Shown here: in pieces, positions 47,439 to 56,163 of the stretch | How the letters are laid out: every line of letters begins with the position of its first letter | How positions within the stretch are numbered: the first letter of the stretch is position 1 | Origin: Martelella radicis | GTDB lineage: Bacteria > Pseudomonadota > Alphaproteobacteria > Rhizobiales > Rhizobiaceae | Length of the DNA: 64,000 nt | Assembly: GCF_014196625.1 (NCBI RefSeq) | Contig: NZ_JACIDZ010000005.1 | Coordinates: 62,001 to 126,000 of the forward strand | Direction: 5' to 3' | Translations under genes and position numbers: made by a program | The notes under the pieces: model-generated | Seen by the model: the letters and a program-made list of their open reading frames with translations, nothing else | The model's database searches: none | Told to the model about the DNA's origin: nothing

Positions 47439-47699
47439 ATGAAACGCATCGCAATCCTCACCGCCATCGCCCTCGCCGCTCCGCTTTCCGCCTTCGCCAT
47501 GCCCGCCGTCGGCGACGTCGTCGGCACCAACCCGAAGGATGCCACCGCTGCTCTGGAAAAGGCCGGCTGTTCCGTCAGGGCATTCGAGGCCGAAGGCGGC
47601 ATGATCGAAGCCAAGTGCACCGATCAGTCCAACAAGATGTGGGAAATCTATATCGATCCGGCCTCCGGCGCGGTGAAGAAGATTTCCGGAAAGGACTGA
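47439..47699 (+). CDS. small exported PepSY-like protein
   Basis: An 86-residue protein with a Sec signal (ending LSAFA) and a single PepSY-like domain: DVVGTNPKDATAALEKAG, then EAKCTDQSNKMWEIYIDP and ASGAVKKI. It has two Cys in the mature part that may pair. AGGAG precedes ATG 47439. It is 1 bp ahead of a cytochrome b561 gene; PepSY proteins and b-type cytochromes are often encoded together and thought to act at the periplasmic face of the membrane. Function unproven. Confidence 0.8.
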   Translation: MKRIAILTAIALAAPLSAFAMPAVGDVVGTNPKDATAALEKAGCSVRAFEAEGGMIEAKCTDQSNKMWEIYIDPASGAVKKISGKD

Positions 47700-47700
47700 C

Positions 47701-48345
47701 ATGTCCAGACGCTCGACAGCAGAGCGAGGGGCGGATATCGCCCCTCCCGATCCCTGGGACCCGCTGGTCAGGATCAGCCACTGGACGATTGCGGCGGCCG
47801 TGATCATCAACGGGCTTTTGTCCGCGCCGGGAAGCACGGTCCATGTCTGGGTCGGCTGGATCGCCATGTCGGTCCTGGCGATCCGGCTCGGATGGGGGCT
47901 GCTCGGTCCCCGCGAGGCGCGGTTCTCTGCCTTTCCGCCGGATCCGAAGGCCGCCGTCTCGCATCTCTTCTCGGTCATCCGGGGCAAGCCGCGCGAGTAT
48001 CCGTCGCACAATCCCGCAGGGGCCATGATGGTCTACGCGCTGTGGGCGATGCTTGCGATCGTGATTGCCACCGGACTGATCATGACCGACGCCAAGAGCC
48101 CGATCACGATCGCGGAGGAACGGGCGGCCGTGGAACAGGGCGACTGGTCGGCCCTTGTGATCTCCGGCTCCGAGAGCGATAGTGGCGGCAGTCTTGCCCA
48201 GAGCGACATCGTCAAGGGGGTCCATGAAACCGCCGCAAACCTGATGCTCATTCTGGCGCTCATTCATGTCGCGGGCGTCGCGGTCGAAAGCCACGCGCTT
48301 CGCCGAAACCTTGTCCGCCCGATGATCAAGGGTCCGCCGAAATGA
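47701..48345 (+). CDS. cytochrome b561-family membrane protein
   Basis: A 214-residue integral membrane protein with about four helices and the spaced His residues of a di-heme b-type cytochrome: His in VRISHWTIAA, in STVHVWVGW, in VKGVHETAAN and in ALIHVAGVAVESH. This is the b561 / Ni-Fe-hydrogenase cytochrome-b-like group, which moves electrons between the quinone pool and a partner. It is preceded by a PepSY-like protein and followed by a membrane-anchored regulator with a 4-bp overlap. Confidence 0.88.
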   Translation: MSRRSTAERGADIAPPDPWDPLVRISHWTIAAAVIINGLLSAPGSTVHVWVGWIAMSVLAIRLGWGLLGPREARFSAFPPDPKAAVSHLFSVIRGKPREYPSHNPAGAMMVYALWAMLAIVIATGLIMTDAKSPITIAEERAAVEQGDWSALVISGSESDSGGSLAQSDIVKGVHETAANLMLILALIHVAGVAVESHALRRNLVRPMIKGPPK

Positions 48346-48866
48346 CGAACAGGCCGGAAACACGAAAGCAAGGGCGATCACAGACGATCGCCCTTGCGGC
48401 GTTCATGCTGATGCAGGCCGTCGCCGCCGTGTTTTTCGTCGCCGATGCGACCCGTGACCTGTTTGAAAAGCCGCCCGGCGCCCATTCGATCATCGAGGCG
48501 CTGATCGCCGTCACGCTGGTCGCCGGCATTTTCCTTGCCGGCTGGCAGCTCCGGCTCACACTGGAACGCATGTATGCTCAGGAGCGCGCGCTCGATACCG
48601 CGCGCGGCGATTTCATCCGCATCATCGACGCGCAGTTCGACGACTGGGGTCTGACGCCCGCCGAACGCGAAGTCGGGCTTCTGGCGCTGAAGGGACTTGA
48701 TATCTCGGAGATCGCCCGCCTGCGCGGCGCAGCCCAGGGCACTGTCCGCGCCCAGTTGACGCGGATCTACGCCAAGGCCGGCGTCTCCGGCCGCGCCCAG
48801 TTCGCCGCATGGTTCGTAGAGGATCTCCTGGGTGATGGCATCAGCAGGCCCGATGACGCGGCCTGA
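48342..48866 (+). CDS. membrane-anchored LuxR-type transcriptional regulator
   Basis: A 174-residue protein with two N-terminal membrane helices (about residues 17-36 and 51-68), a short coiled linker (LERMYAQERALDTA) and a C-terminal LuxR-type helix-turn-helix (LTPAEREVGLLALKGLDISE, then GAAQGTVRAQLTRIYAK). There is no receiver or ligand-binding domain. Its ATG overlaps the cytochrome stop (ATGA). The arrangement suggests that DNA binding responds to the cytochrome or PepSY partner in the membrane (inference). Confidence 0.82.
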   Translation: MTNRPETRKQGRSQTIALAAFMLMQAVAAVFFVADATRDLFEKPPGAHSIIEALIAVTLVAGIFLAGWQLRLTLERMYAQERALDTARGDFIRIIDAQFDDWGLTPAEREVGLLALKGLDISEIARLRGAAQGTVRAQLTRIYAKAGVSGRAQFAAWFVEDLLGDGISRPDDAA

Positions 48867-48872
48867 AAGGCC

Positions 48873-50252
48873 TCATTCCACCTCCGGCAGTCTTTCCCGC
48901 CAGATTTCCGCGTAAGCGTTGAGTTCCACCAGGCCGGACATAGGTTCGGGATGGGGCTTGAAGGCGGAGAGCTTGACGCCGCCGACGGCAAGGCCGGCTG
49001 CCCCCGTACTGGTGCCGCTGCCGGGGCTTTTCTCCACCGGCCTGCCCGTGGCGGCAGACAACATGGAGAGATAGTCGTGGTTTTCGGCAAAGGGCCCCTC
49101 CACGATCACCGGTCCCGAAGCGCCGGTCAGGTCAAGGCAGATCGCCGTCATCAGCGCCAGATACCAGGAAACGCCGACAAGTCGCATGCCGGGGGTGAGA
49201 TGATGCTCGTCCACCGTCCAGCCGCCGATAATGCCCTGAAACGGCCCGGTATCCCCCAGCACCGACGGCATCATCATGATCCGGTTCTTCAACAGGGCCT
49301 TGCGATCATCTGCCGTCACGGCGACATCGCCGGCAGGCGCTGCGACCTCGAAAACCCGCCCGCCCATGAACCGGGCAGAGGGCACCGGATCGCCATAGGC
49401 ATTGACATTGATCAGCGTGTCGCGGTCTTCATCAAGCGCCGGCGGATGGCCGCCGACGGCCATGGCAATCACCCAGGTGCCGGTCGAGACCACGGAGAAA
49501 GGCTGCGCCCGCGACCAGAGATGCGGCAGAAGCGAGGCGTTGGAATCGTGGATGCCGGCAAAGACCGGGCAATTGGGGGCAAGGCCGGTTTTCTTCGCGA
49601 TTTCCGGCAGAACTTCGCCGAGCTTGTCATCGGCTTTGACAAGCTCTCCCATCTTGCCGAAAAGACCGAGTTCGCCCACCAGCGAGGAGAACGTCCTGGA
49701 GCGCGGCGACCAGAGATCGGTGTGGCAGCCCCAGCTCGTCGCCTCGCCGGCGCGCCGCCCGGTTAGACGAAAGCCCCAATATTGCGGATAGGGCAACACG
49801 CAGTCGATTTCGGCGAACTGGTCGGGAAATTTTGTCTTCTGCCAGAAGAGTTGCGCGCCGATATTCAGCCCCATGGCAAGGCGCGGCGAACCCGTCTCGG
49901 CAAAGGGCGGACGGATTTCCTCATAGTCCGCGCGCGTTTCCTCCGGCCCGGTATGCTCGTAGTCGAGCACCGGGAGCGCCAGCGTTCCGTCGCGCTTCAG
50001 CAGGGCCGCCGTCGCGCCATGCGTGGTCACGGAAATCGCATCGACGCCATGTTCCTTCTGAAACGCGGCAAGCGCTTCCAGAATGAAGTCGAACAGATCA
50101 TCCACCTCGAAATGCGGATAGGGCGAGTGACCGGTGACCTCGTTGCGTTTCGACCGTGTGTCGATTTCGCTCGCCGCTTCGAGGTCATAGAGGATGACCT
50201 TGGCATTGGTCTTGCCGATGTCGATGACCGCGACCTTGCGGATGTCCCTCAT
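48873..50252 (-). CDS. rhaK: L-rhamnulose kinase (FGGY family), RhaK
   Basis: A 459-residue sugar kinase with the FGGY fold: the N-terminal phosphate loop VAVIDIGKTNAKV, the catalytic-region GLNIGAQLFWQK-like segment, and the C-terminal VIVEGPFAENHDYLSML and GTSTGAAGLA. In rhizobia the kinase of the rhamnose locus is RhaK and also affects transport by the neighbouring importer. It is the last gene of the rha transport operon here and forms an ATGA overlap with the permease. The rhamnose assignment rests on the full locus around it. Confidence 0.88.
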   Translation of the reverse strand: MRDIRKVAVIDIGKTNAKVILYDLEAASEIDTRSKRNEVTGHSPYPHFEVDDLFDFILEALAAFQKEHGVDAISVTTHGATAALLKRDGTLALPVLDYEHTGPEETRADYEEIRPPFAETGSPRLAMGLNIGAQLFWQKTKFPDQFAEIDCVLPYPQYWGFRLTGRRAGEATSWGCHTDLWSPRSRTFSSLVGELGLFGKMGELVKADDKLGEVLPEIAKKTGLAPNCPVFAGIHDSNASLLPHLWSRAQPFSVVSTGTWVIAMAVGGHPPALDEDRDTLINVNAYGDPVPSARFMGGRVFEVAAPAGDVAVTADDRKALLKNRIMMMPSVLGDTGPFQGIIGGWTVDEHHLTPGMRLVGVSWYLALMTAICLDLTGASGPVIVEGPFAENHDYLSMLSAATGRPVEKSPGSGTSTGAAGLAVGGVKLSAFKPHPEPMSGLVELNAYAEIWRERLPEVE

Positions 50253-51259
50253 TGCACCTCACCCCGTCTGAACCGCCTAGCGATTCTCGTATAGAGCACA
50301 GGCAGGGCGATGACGCCAATCAAGAGCAGACCGATGAAGATCGACATGACGATACCCGGCACATTCATCAGCCCGAAACCGAAGGTGACGAGACCCATGA
50401 TGAAGGCCGCCAGCACGACGCCGATGATGGTCCCAGCGCCGCCGAGGATGTTGATGCCGCCCAGCACCACCATGGTGACAATCTCAAGCTCCCAACCAAA
50501 GGCGATCGACGGCCGCGTCGAGCCGAGGCGCGAGGTCAGGCAGATCGCCGCCATGCCCGACATGACCCCGGTCATCAGGAACAGCAGAAATTTCACCCGC
50601 CCGACCCGGATGCCGGAGAAGCGCGCGGCGGTGGCGTTGTTGCCGATCGCATAGACCATGCGACCAAAGCTCGTCAGATGCAGCAGGATGCCGAACAGCA
50701 CCGCCATGACGGCGAACAGCACGAATTCGAAGGAGATGACCCAGAACACATAGCCCTGGCCGAAATAGGCGAAATCCGACGGGTAACCGGTAAAGGCCTT
50801 GTCCCCGAGCACTACATAGGAGAGCCCGCGGAAGAGGCTCATCGTACCGATGGTGACGACGATCGACGGCAGGCCGAGACCGGTGATCAGGAAGCCGTTG
50901 AAGGCGCCGCACAACAGGCCGACGCCAAGGCCGATGGCCACCAGTTCCGGCGTTCCCATGCCAAGTTGCGCGGCATAGCCCATGGCCGTTGACGCCAGCG
51001 CGATGATGGCGGCAACCGACAGGTCGATCTCGCCCGATATGATCACCAGCGCCATGGCAAAGGCGATCAGCGCCTTTTCGGTGAAGTTGAAGGTCGCGTC
51101 CGACAGGTTCCACGCATCGAGGAAGTAGGGCGAGGCGAAGCTGTTGATGATGAAGATCGCGATCACAACGACGATCAGCAGGCTCTCCCAGCTTCTCGCC
51201 ATCCGGTAACCACGCCCGTGCAGGCGATCGGGCACAAAGCGCGTTTCGCTGACACTCAT
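50249..51259 (-). CDS. rhaQ: rhamnose ABC transporter permease RhaQ
   Basis: A 336-residue inner-membrane permease of the RbsC/CUT2 family with about nine to ten helices. Typical segments are VIISGEIDLSVAAIIALAST, VIGTMSLFRGLSYVVLG-like sequence and LGGINILGGAGTIIGVVLAA. It overlaps rhaP upstream and rhaK downstream by 4 bp each. Permease names P and Q follow the Rhizobium leguminosarum order; the two cannot be told apart by function from sequence. Confidence 0.88.
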   Translation of the reverse strand: MSVSETRFVPDRLHGRGYRMARSWESLLIVVVIAIFIINSFASPYFLDAWNLSDATFNFTEKALIAFAMALVIISGEIDLSVAAIIALASTAMGYAAQLGMGTPELVAIGLGVGLLCGAFNGFLITGLGLPSIVVTIGTMSLFRGLSYVVLGDKAFTGYPSDFAYFGQGYVFWVISFEFVLFAVMAVLFGILLHLTSFGRMVYAIGNNATAARFSGIRVGRVKFLLFLMTGVMSGMAAICLTSRLGSTRPSIAFGWELEIVTMVVLGGINILGGAGTIIGVVLAAFIMGLVTFGFGLMNVPGIVMSIFIGLLLIGVIALPVLYTRIARRFRRGEVQ

Positions 51260-52239
51260 AGCGCATGCTCCGCTTTTTTCAGGATGACGCGGCCCTTGAC
51301 GCGCGAGGAGCGCGCATTGACGGCAACCGCGATGATGATGACCGTGCCCGAAATCGCCATCTGCCAGAAGGGTGAGACATCGATGACCGGCAGCGCATTC
51401 TTGATGATGCCGAGGAAGAGCGCGCCAAGCACCGCGCCGATGGCCGTGCCCGCACCGCCGGCAATCGAGATGCCGCCGATGACGCAGGCCGCGACCACGT
51501 CGAGTTCGAAGCCGTTGGCGATATCGACATAGGCAACGGCATAGCGCGCGGTCCAGAGATAACCGGCAAGACCGGCCAGCGCGCCGGCAATCAGATAGGC
51601 GAAGAAATGGGTGCGACCGACCGAGATGCCGGTATAGACGGCAGCATGCGGATTGCCGCCAACGGCATAAAAGGCGCGTCCCAGCCGGGTCATGATCAGC
51701 ACCGCCATCATCACCACGATGACGGCGAGCGAGAACCAGGCGAGCACCGGAATGCCGAGAAACACGGCGCGCGGCACCGCCTTGAAGGCATCGGTCATCT
51801 CATGGGCATTGACCCAGGCACCGCCGGTCAGAAGAAAGATCGTGCCGCGATAGATGGTCATCGTGCCGAGCGTCACCACGATGGGCGGGATCGACAGGCG
51901 CCAGACCAGAAGTCCGTTGATCGCGCCCAGCACCGAGCCGCTGATGACGGCGGCGACCAGCAGAAAGATCACCGGCAAATCCGGGAAAGCGACGTTCAGG
52001 AGCGCTGCGATGGTACCGGACAGCGCCAGATTGGCGGCGATCGAAAGGTCGATGCCGCGCGAGAGAATAACGGCGGCTTGTCCCAACGCCAGAATGATCA
52101 GGATTGCCGTGTCATTATAGATCGAAACGAGATTGCGCGGCGCGACGAAGCCCGGAAAACGCAACTCGATCGCGCCAACGAGCATCAGTATGGCGACGAA
52201 GAGCAGCGCCTCGCGATGTTTGAAGATGCGCGCCATCAT
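51256..52239 (-). CDS. rhaP: rhamnose ABC transporter permease RhaP
   Basis: A 327-residue CUT2-family permease with nine to ten helices: ILSRGIDLSIAANLALSGT, VTLGTMTIYRGTIFLL and IGGISIAGGAGTAIGAVLGA. A Met-Met start at 52239 overlaps the ATPase stop by 4 bp. Together with RhaQ it forms the membrane channel of the rhamnose importer. Confidence 0.88.
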   Translation of the reverse strand: MMARIFKHREALLFVAILMLVGAIELRFPGFVAPRNLVSIYNDTAILIILALGQAAVILSRGIDLSIAANLALSGTIAALLNVAFPDLPVIFLLVAAVISGSVLGAINGLLVWRLSIPPIVVTLGTMTIYRGTIFLLTGGAWVNAHEMTDAFKAVPRAVFLGIPVLAWFSLAVIVVMMAVLIMTRLGRAFYAVGGNPHAAVYTGISVGRTHFFAYLIAGALAGLAGYLWTARYAVAYVDIANGFELDVVAACVIGGISIAGGAGTAIGAVLGALFLGIIKNALPVIDVSPFWQMAISGTVIIIAVAVNARSSRVKGRVILKKAEHAL

Positions 52240-53747
52240 GCCGCCACCCCGATGCCGGCGGCCGCGCGCACCAGTTTTTCCGCCGACATTTCATCGCGGG
52301 CAAGCTCGGCGGCGATCCGCCCCTCGCGCATGACGATGACCCGGTCGGACATGCCGAGGATTTCCGGAATTTCAGACGAGACCATGATGATGGAAAGCCC
52401 CCTGCCCGCAAGCTCGCTCATGAAGGCATGAACGGCGGATTTAGACCCGATATCGATGCCCTTGGTGGGCTCATCGAGAATAATCACCTTCGGCTCGGTC
52501 GCGAGCCACTTGGCGACCACCACCTTCTGCTGGTTGCCGCCGGACAGATTGCCGACCGGCTGGTCGAGCGATGCGGCCCTGAGATCCAGCCGCTCTGTAT
52601 ATTCCCGCGCCAGCGCAAATTCCTCGGCCATGCGGACAAAGCCCTTGTGCGAGACCTTGGCGAGCGAGGGCAGCGTGACGTTTTCGAAGATCGGCATGGC
52701 GGTGATCGTGCCCTGCGTGCCGCGCTCTTCCGGCACATAGACGATGCCCTGCTTCACCGCTTCCGAGGGCGAACGGATGACGGCAATCTCGCCATCGATC
52801 CGCACGGCGCCCGCTGACGGTTTGGTGATGCCGAAGAGCGCCTGCATGAATTCCGAACGGCCTGCGCCGACAAGACCGTAAAAGCCGAGGATCTCGCCGC
52901 GCCGGAGCGAAAACCCGATATCCTCGAACTCGGTCGGATGGCGATAGCCGGACACCGTGAGGACCGGCTCGCCGATGGCGACCTCCTGCTTGGGAAAGAC
53001 CTGGTCGACCGGCCGACCAACCATCAGCTCCACCAGCGCATTCTCATCCGTATCCGCAATCACCCCCTCACCCACCATCTCGCCGTCGCGAAAGACGGTG
53101 TAGCGGTCGGCAATGCGGAAGATCTCGTCGAATTTGTGGGAGATGAACAGGATCGCCTTGCCGTCGGCCTTCAGCTTTTCGACAAGCTCGTAAAGCTCCT
53201 CGATCTCCTTTTGCGACAAGGCTGCGGTCGGCTCATCCATGATCACGACGCGGGCATCGACGGAAAGCGCACGGGCAACGGCCACCATATGCCGGTTGGC
53301 AATGCCAAGCTCGGAGAGGCGATGGCGCGGATCGATGCGCGCGCCGATACTGTCGAGAATATCGCGGGCGCGATCGTGGATCTGCTTCCAGTCGATCAGG
53401 CCGAAGCGATTGGTGGGCGCATGGCCGATGAAGATGTTTTCGGCAACCGTCAGCGCGTCGAACAGGACCGTTTCCTGATGGATCGCCGTGACGCCGTGCT
53501 CGCTGGCCGCTTCCGCCGTCGGGAAGGTGACCGCTTTACCGTCCATGGTGATCGCGCCGCCGTCAGGCTGATAGATGCCCGTCAGGATTTTCACGAGCGT
53601 CGACTTTCCAGCGCCGTTCTCGCCGACAAGCGCCGTCACCTCGCCCGGATAAAGGGCAAGCGACACCTCGGAAAGGGCGCGCACGCCGGGAAATGTCTTG
53701 GTGATGCCGTCAAGCGCGATGGCGGCGTTCTGCTGTGCGTCTGGCAT
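52236..53747 (-). CDS. rhaT: rhamnose ABC transporter ATP-binding protein RhaT
   Basis: A 503-residue double ATPase of the RbsA/CUT2 family. First cassette: Walker A GENGAGKST, LGIANRHMVAVARAL signature, Walker B VVIMDEPTAAL. Second: GLVGAGRSE loop, LSGGNQQKVVVAKWL and VIILDEPTKGIDIGSK. The start at 53747 (MPDAQQNAA) is chosen because the longer open frame to 53924 is formed by the palindromic repeat and is not coding. The ribosome site is weak, so efficiency may depend on the upstream message. In Rhizobium this rhaT is an ABC ATPase, unlike the E. coli permease of that name. Confidence 0.9.
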   Translation of the reverse strand: MPDAQQNAAIALDGITKTFPGVRALSEVSLALYPGEVTALVGENGAGKSTLVKILTGIYQPDGGAITMDGKAVTFPTAEAASEHGVTAIHQETVLFDALTVAENIFIGHAPTNRFGLIDWKQIHDRARDILDSIGARIDPRHRLSELGIANRHMVAVARALSVDARVVIMDEPTAALSQKEIEELYELVEKLKADGKAILFISHKFDEIFRIADRYTVFRDGEMVGEGVIADTDENALVELMVGRPVDQVFPKQEVAIGEPVLTVSGYRHPTEFEDIGFSLRRGEILGFYGLVGAGRSEFMQALFGITKPSAGAVRIDGEIAVIRSPSEAVKQGIVYVPEERGTQGTITAMPIFENVTLPSLAKVSHKGFVRMAEEFALAREYTERLDLRAASLDQPVGNLSGGNQQKVVVAKWLATEPKVIILDEPTKGIDIGSKSAVHAFMSELAGRGLSIIMVSSEIPEILGMSDRVIVMREGRIAAELARDEMSAEKLVRAAAGIGVAA

Positions 53748-53777
53748 CTTTGGTCTGCCGTGTTGTTGGTTCGTCGT

Positions 53778-53805
53778 CCCGCCTGAAGGCGAGGCGGGGC
53801 TTTTT
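53778..53805 (+). terminator. terminator-like hairpin opposite to the rha operon
   Basis: CCCGCCT and AGGCGGG arms with a 7-base loop, followed by GC and five T on the + strand. It is placed inside a - strand operon, so it could only stop antisense transcription, or it is the remnant of something else. Confidence 0.35.
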
Positions 53806-53864
53806 GTGGCAAGCGCGGCTGCCGCGCGCGTTGAGGAAGATGTTCTCGTAAGCGCTGCAGCCAC

Positions 53865-54012
53865 CAATCTCCCCCCTTGAGGGGGAGATGTCGCGAAAGC
53901 GACAGAGAGGGGTAGAGGGCGCAAGCCCTAAAAGCCGCAATCTCCGTGCTACCGGATAGGGTTCCCCCCCTCTGCCCCTGTCGGGGCATCTCCCCCTCAA
54001 GGGGGGAGATCG
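53865..54012. repeat. palindromic intergenic repeat, copy B
   Basis: A 148-bp element nearly identical to copy A (25202-25350) in the same orientation, with terminal inverted CAATCTCCCCCCTTGAG arms; the right end has one change (GATCG for GATTG). It lies between rhaS and rhaT within the operon, where other importers in this window have hairpins. Confidence 0.9.
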
Positions 54013-54141
54013 ATTTAGGTCTAAGCCCGACGGCGCCGAGGAAGCCGCCCGCTGCGGCGGGCTGCCGCATGGCTCCCGCCTGCCCCTGTTTCATGTGAAC
54101 TCAAGGCAAGGTGACCAAGCGACAGCCCCGTCCCGGGAGGC

Positions 54142-55131
54142 TCAGAAGATGTCCTTGAACTTGTCGATGTTCGACTTGTCGTAGACGAAGGGATCGGCCA
54201 TGGCGCCGGCATTGTCATCATCCAGCGTCAATTCGCCAAGGCGGCCCATGGAAAGCTGGGCGCCCGGCTCTGCCTTCGCGCCATCGATCAGGTCGTTCGA
54301 CAGCATGACGGCTGCATAGCCGAGATCGATCGGGTTCCAGATGGCGAAGGATTTCGATGCGCCATTGTCGACATAAGCCGCCATTTCCGACGGAAGGCCG
54401 AGGCCGGTCACATTGATCTCGCCGATCTTGCCTTCATCCGTCACAGCCTGGGCCGCGGCGACGATGCCAACGGAGGTCGGCGCGATGATCGCCTTCAGAT
54501 CCGGATAGGACTGGATGAGGCCCTGGGTCTCGCGATAGGACTTGTCGAACAGGTCATCGCCGTAAACCGTGGTGACGACGTCGATCCCCGGATAATCGCC
54601 CTTCACCTTGTTCATTTCCTCGATCCAGGTGTTCTGGTTCGTGGCCGTCGCCGAAGCGGAAAGAACGGCGACCTCGCCGCCATCCGGCAGATTATCGGCG
54701 GCGAGCTTGATGATCATGTTGCCGATCAGCGGGTTGGACGACGGGTTCAGGTGCACCATGCGGCCATCGGGCGCGACGCCGGAATCCCAGGAGACGACCT
54801 TGATGCCGCGCTGCATGGCGCGCTTCAGCGCCGGCACCACCGCATCCGGGTCATTGGCCGAAATCGCGATGGCGTCAACCTTCTGGGCGATCAGCGAATT
54901 GATCACGTCGATCTGGCCTTCGGCGGTGGTATCGGTCGGGCCCGTGTAAATCAGCTCGACATCGCCGATTTCCTTGGCGGCCTCTTCCGCGCCTTCGGCG
55001 GCGGCCTCGAAAAAGCCGATGCCCAGCGCCTTCACCACCAGCGCGATCTTCTTGTCGGCGGCGTGCGCGCCTTGCGCAACGAGCGCGGTTGAGAGCAGTG
55101 CTCCCACGAGAACTTTCTTCAAAATGCTCAT
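54142..55131 (-). CDS. rhaS: rhamnose ABC transporter substrate-binding protein RhaS
   Basis: A 329-residue periplasmic protein of the ribose-binding (CUT2) type with a Sec signal (ending GAHA-ADKKIALVV). Features are the GFFEAAAEGAEEAAKEIG region, DAIAISANDPDAVVPALK, and VVSWDSGVAPDGRMVHLNPS. GGAGGAG precedes ATG 55131, so the longer frame is not used. It lies 53 bp after rhaR, and is the receptor of the rhamnose importer. Confidence 0.92.
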   Translation of the reverse strand: MSILKKVLVGALLSTALVAQGAHAADKKIALVVKALGIGFFEAAAEGAEEAAKEIGDVELIYTGPTDTTAEGQIDVINSLIAQKVDAIAISANDPDAVVPALKRAMQRGIKVVSWDSGVAPDGRMVHLNPSSNPLIGNMIIKLAADNLPDGGEVAVLSASATATNQNTWIEEMNKVKGDYPGIDVVTTVYGDDLFDKSYRETQGLIQSYPDLKAIIAPTSVGIVAAAQAVTDEGKIGEINVTGLGLPSEMAAYVDNGASKSFAIWNPIDLGYAAVMLSNDLIDGAKAEPGAQLSMGRLGELTLDDDNAGAMADPFVYDKSNIDKFKDIF

Positions 55132-55184
55132 CTTTCTCCTCCAGTTGATGAACAGGGTGCAGGCTGACTCTTCTCCTCCAAGGC

Positions 55185-55985
55185 TCAGCCCGAACCGGTT
55201 TCCTCCATTGCCTGCGCGTCGGCGATGATCACCGAAACGCCGGCCTCCTCCAGCATGCGGGCGTCTGACGCCTGCAGCCCGGAATCGGTAATCACGGTCG
55301 AAATCCGCTTGAGCCCGCAAAGGATCAGGCTCGACCGCTGCTTGAATTTTGACGAGTCGACCAGAACCACGAGCTCTTCAGCCTGGTCGATCAGCTTCTG
55401 CTCCGCCTGGATCAGCAGCGGATCGGCCTCCATCAGGCCGAGCGGACCGATGCCTTGCGCGCCCATGAACATGCGCTTTGCCCAGAAATTGCGGGTTACA
55501 TCATTTTCGAAGGGGCTCAGAATGACGTTCTGCTCGCGGTAGATCACGCCACCCGACAGCATCACCGTGTTCTTCGAATGCTTCAGCAGATGCTCCGCGA
55601 TCGGGAAGGAATTGGTGAAGACCTGCAGCCGGCGATTGGCGAGGTGATGGACCATCTGAAACGTGGTCGTGCCGCCGTTGATGATGACGGAATCGCCGTC
55701 ATCGCAAAGTGCAACTGCGGCCTTGGCGATTGCCTGCTTCTGCCGCGCATTCATCGTCTGGTTGACGCTGAAGGGCCGTCCGGCAAGGCCGACGAATTGC
55801 GGCGGGCTGAGCGCCTCCGCCCCGCCGCGCACCCGGCGCAGACGCTTTGCCACATGCAGAGCCGCGATATCGCGCCTGATCGTCGCCTCGGAGCTTTCCG
55901 TCAGATCGACGAGCTCCGCCACGGTGACAACCGGCTTTTCCTGTACCGCTGACAGGATGATGCGATGACGCTCTTTCTCGTGCAT
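55185..55985 (-). CDS. rhaR: DeoR-family regulator of rhamnose catabolism, RhaR
   Basis: A 266-residue repressor. The DeoR winged helix (VTVAELVDLTESSEATIRRD, about residues 18-37) is followed by the sugar-phosphate isomerase-like sensor domain with DSVIINGGTTTFQMVHHL and a VLVDSSKFKQRSS segment. AAGGGAGG precedes ATG 55985. It is divergent from rhaD, with repeated TGATTGACA-type sites between the two. In rhizobia RhaR controls both sides of the locus. Not related to the AraC-type RhaR of E. coli. Confidence 0.9.
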   Translation of the reverse strand: MHEKERHRIILSAVQEKPVVTVAELVDLTESSEATIRRDIAALHVAKRLRRVRGGAEALSPPQFVGLAGRPFSVNQTMNARQKQAIAKAAVALCDDGDSVIINGGTTTFQMVHHLANRRLQVFTNSFPIAEHLLKHSKNTVMLSGGVIYREQNVILSPFENDVTRNFWAKRMFMGAQGIGPLGLMEADPLLIQAEQKLIDQAEELVVLVDSSKFKQRSSLILCGLKRISTVITDSGLQASDARMLEEAGVSVIIADAQAMEETGSG

Positions 55986-56025
55986 GGGGCCTCCCTTTTT
56001 GACAGAGTTCAGCGAATTTCTATCA

Positions 56026-56100
56026 GTGTCAATCAAAAATAGTCATGTTGCACTGCGAAAAGGCCATTTTTGATCGAACTTGAGCGTTTATGATTGACAA
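56026..56100. promoter_or_regulatory. rhaR-rhaD divergent operator/promoter region
   Basis: Inverted arms TGTCAATCA (56027-56035) and TGATTGACA (56091-56099) face each other; each contains a TTGACA box reading toward its own gene. A third related site, TTTTTGATCGAAC, lies at 56067-56079. ATCAAAAAT (56032-56040) and ATTTTTGAT (56066-56074) form a further dyad. RhaR bound here would cover both -35 boxes. The -10 boxes are poor. Confidence 0.55.
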
Positions 56101-56163
56101 ACCTGACTTTCGGATGAATTTTGCCGGGGAAGAACCAGGCCGAGAGGCCCGAAGGAGGAAACG

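Larger units (their letters stand above)
53748..54141. other. long rhaS-rhaT spacer
   Basis: No gene is seen in these 394 bp inside the rha operon. It holds palindromic repeat copy B and a terminator-like hairpin facing the opposite way (both listed separately). The remaining 130 bp next to rhaS show nothing clear. Confidence 0.6.

Noticed and set aside
53748-53924. N-terminal extension of rhaT
   Set aside because: The extra 59 codons run into palindromic repeat copy B. The same repeat gives similar peptide sequence at the other copies, so it is not protein-coding.
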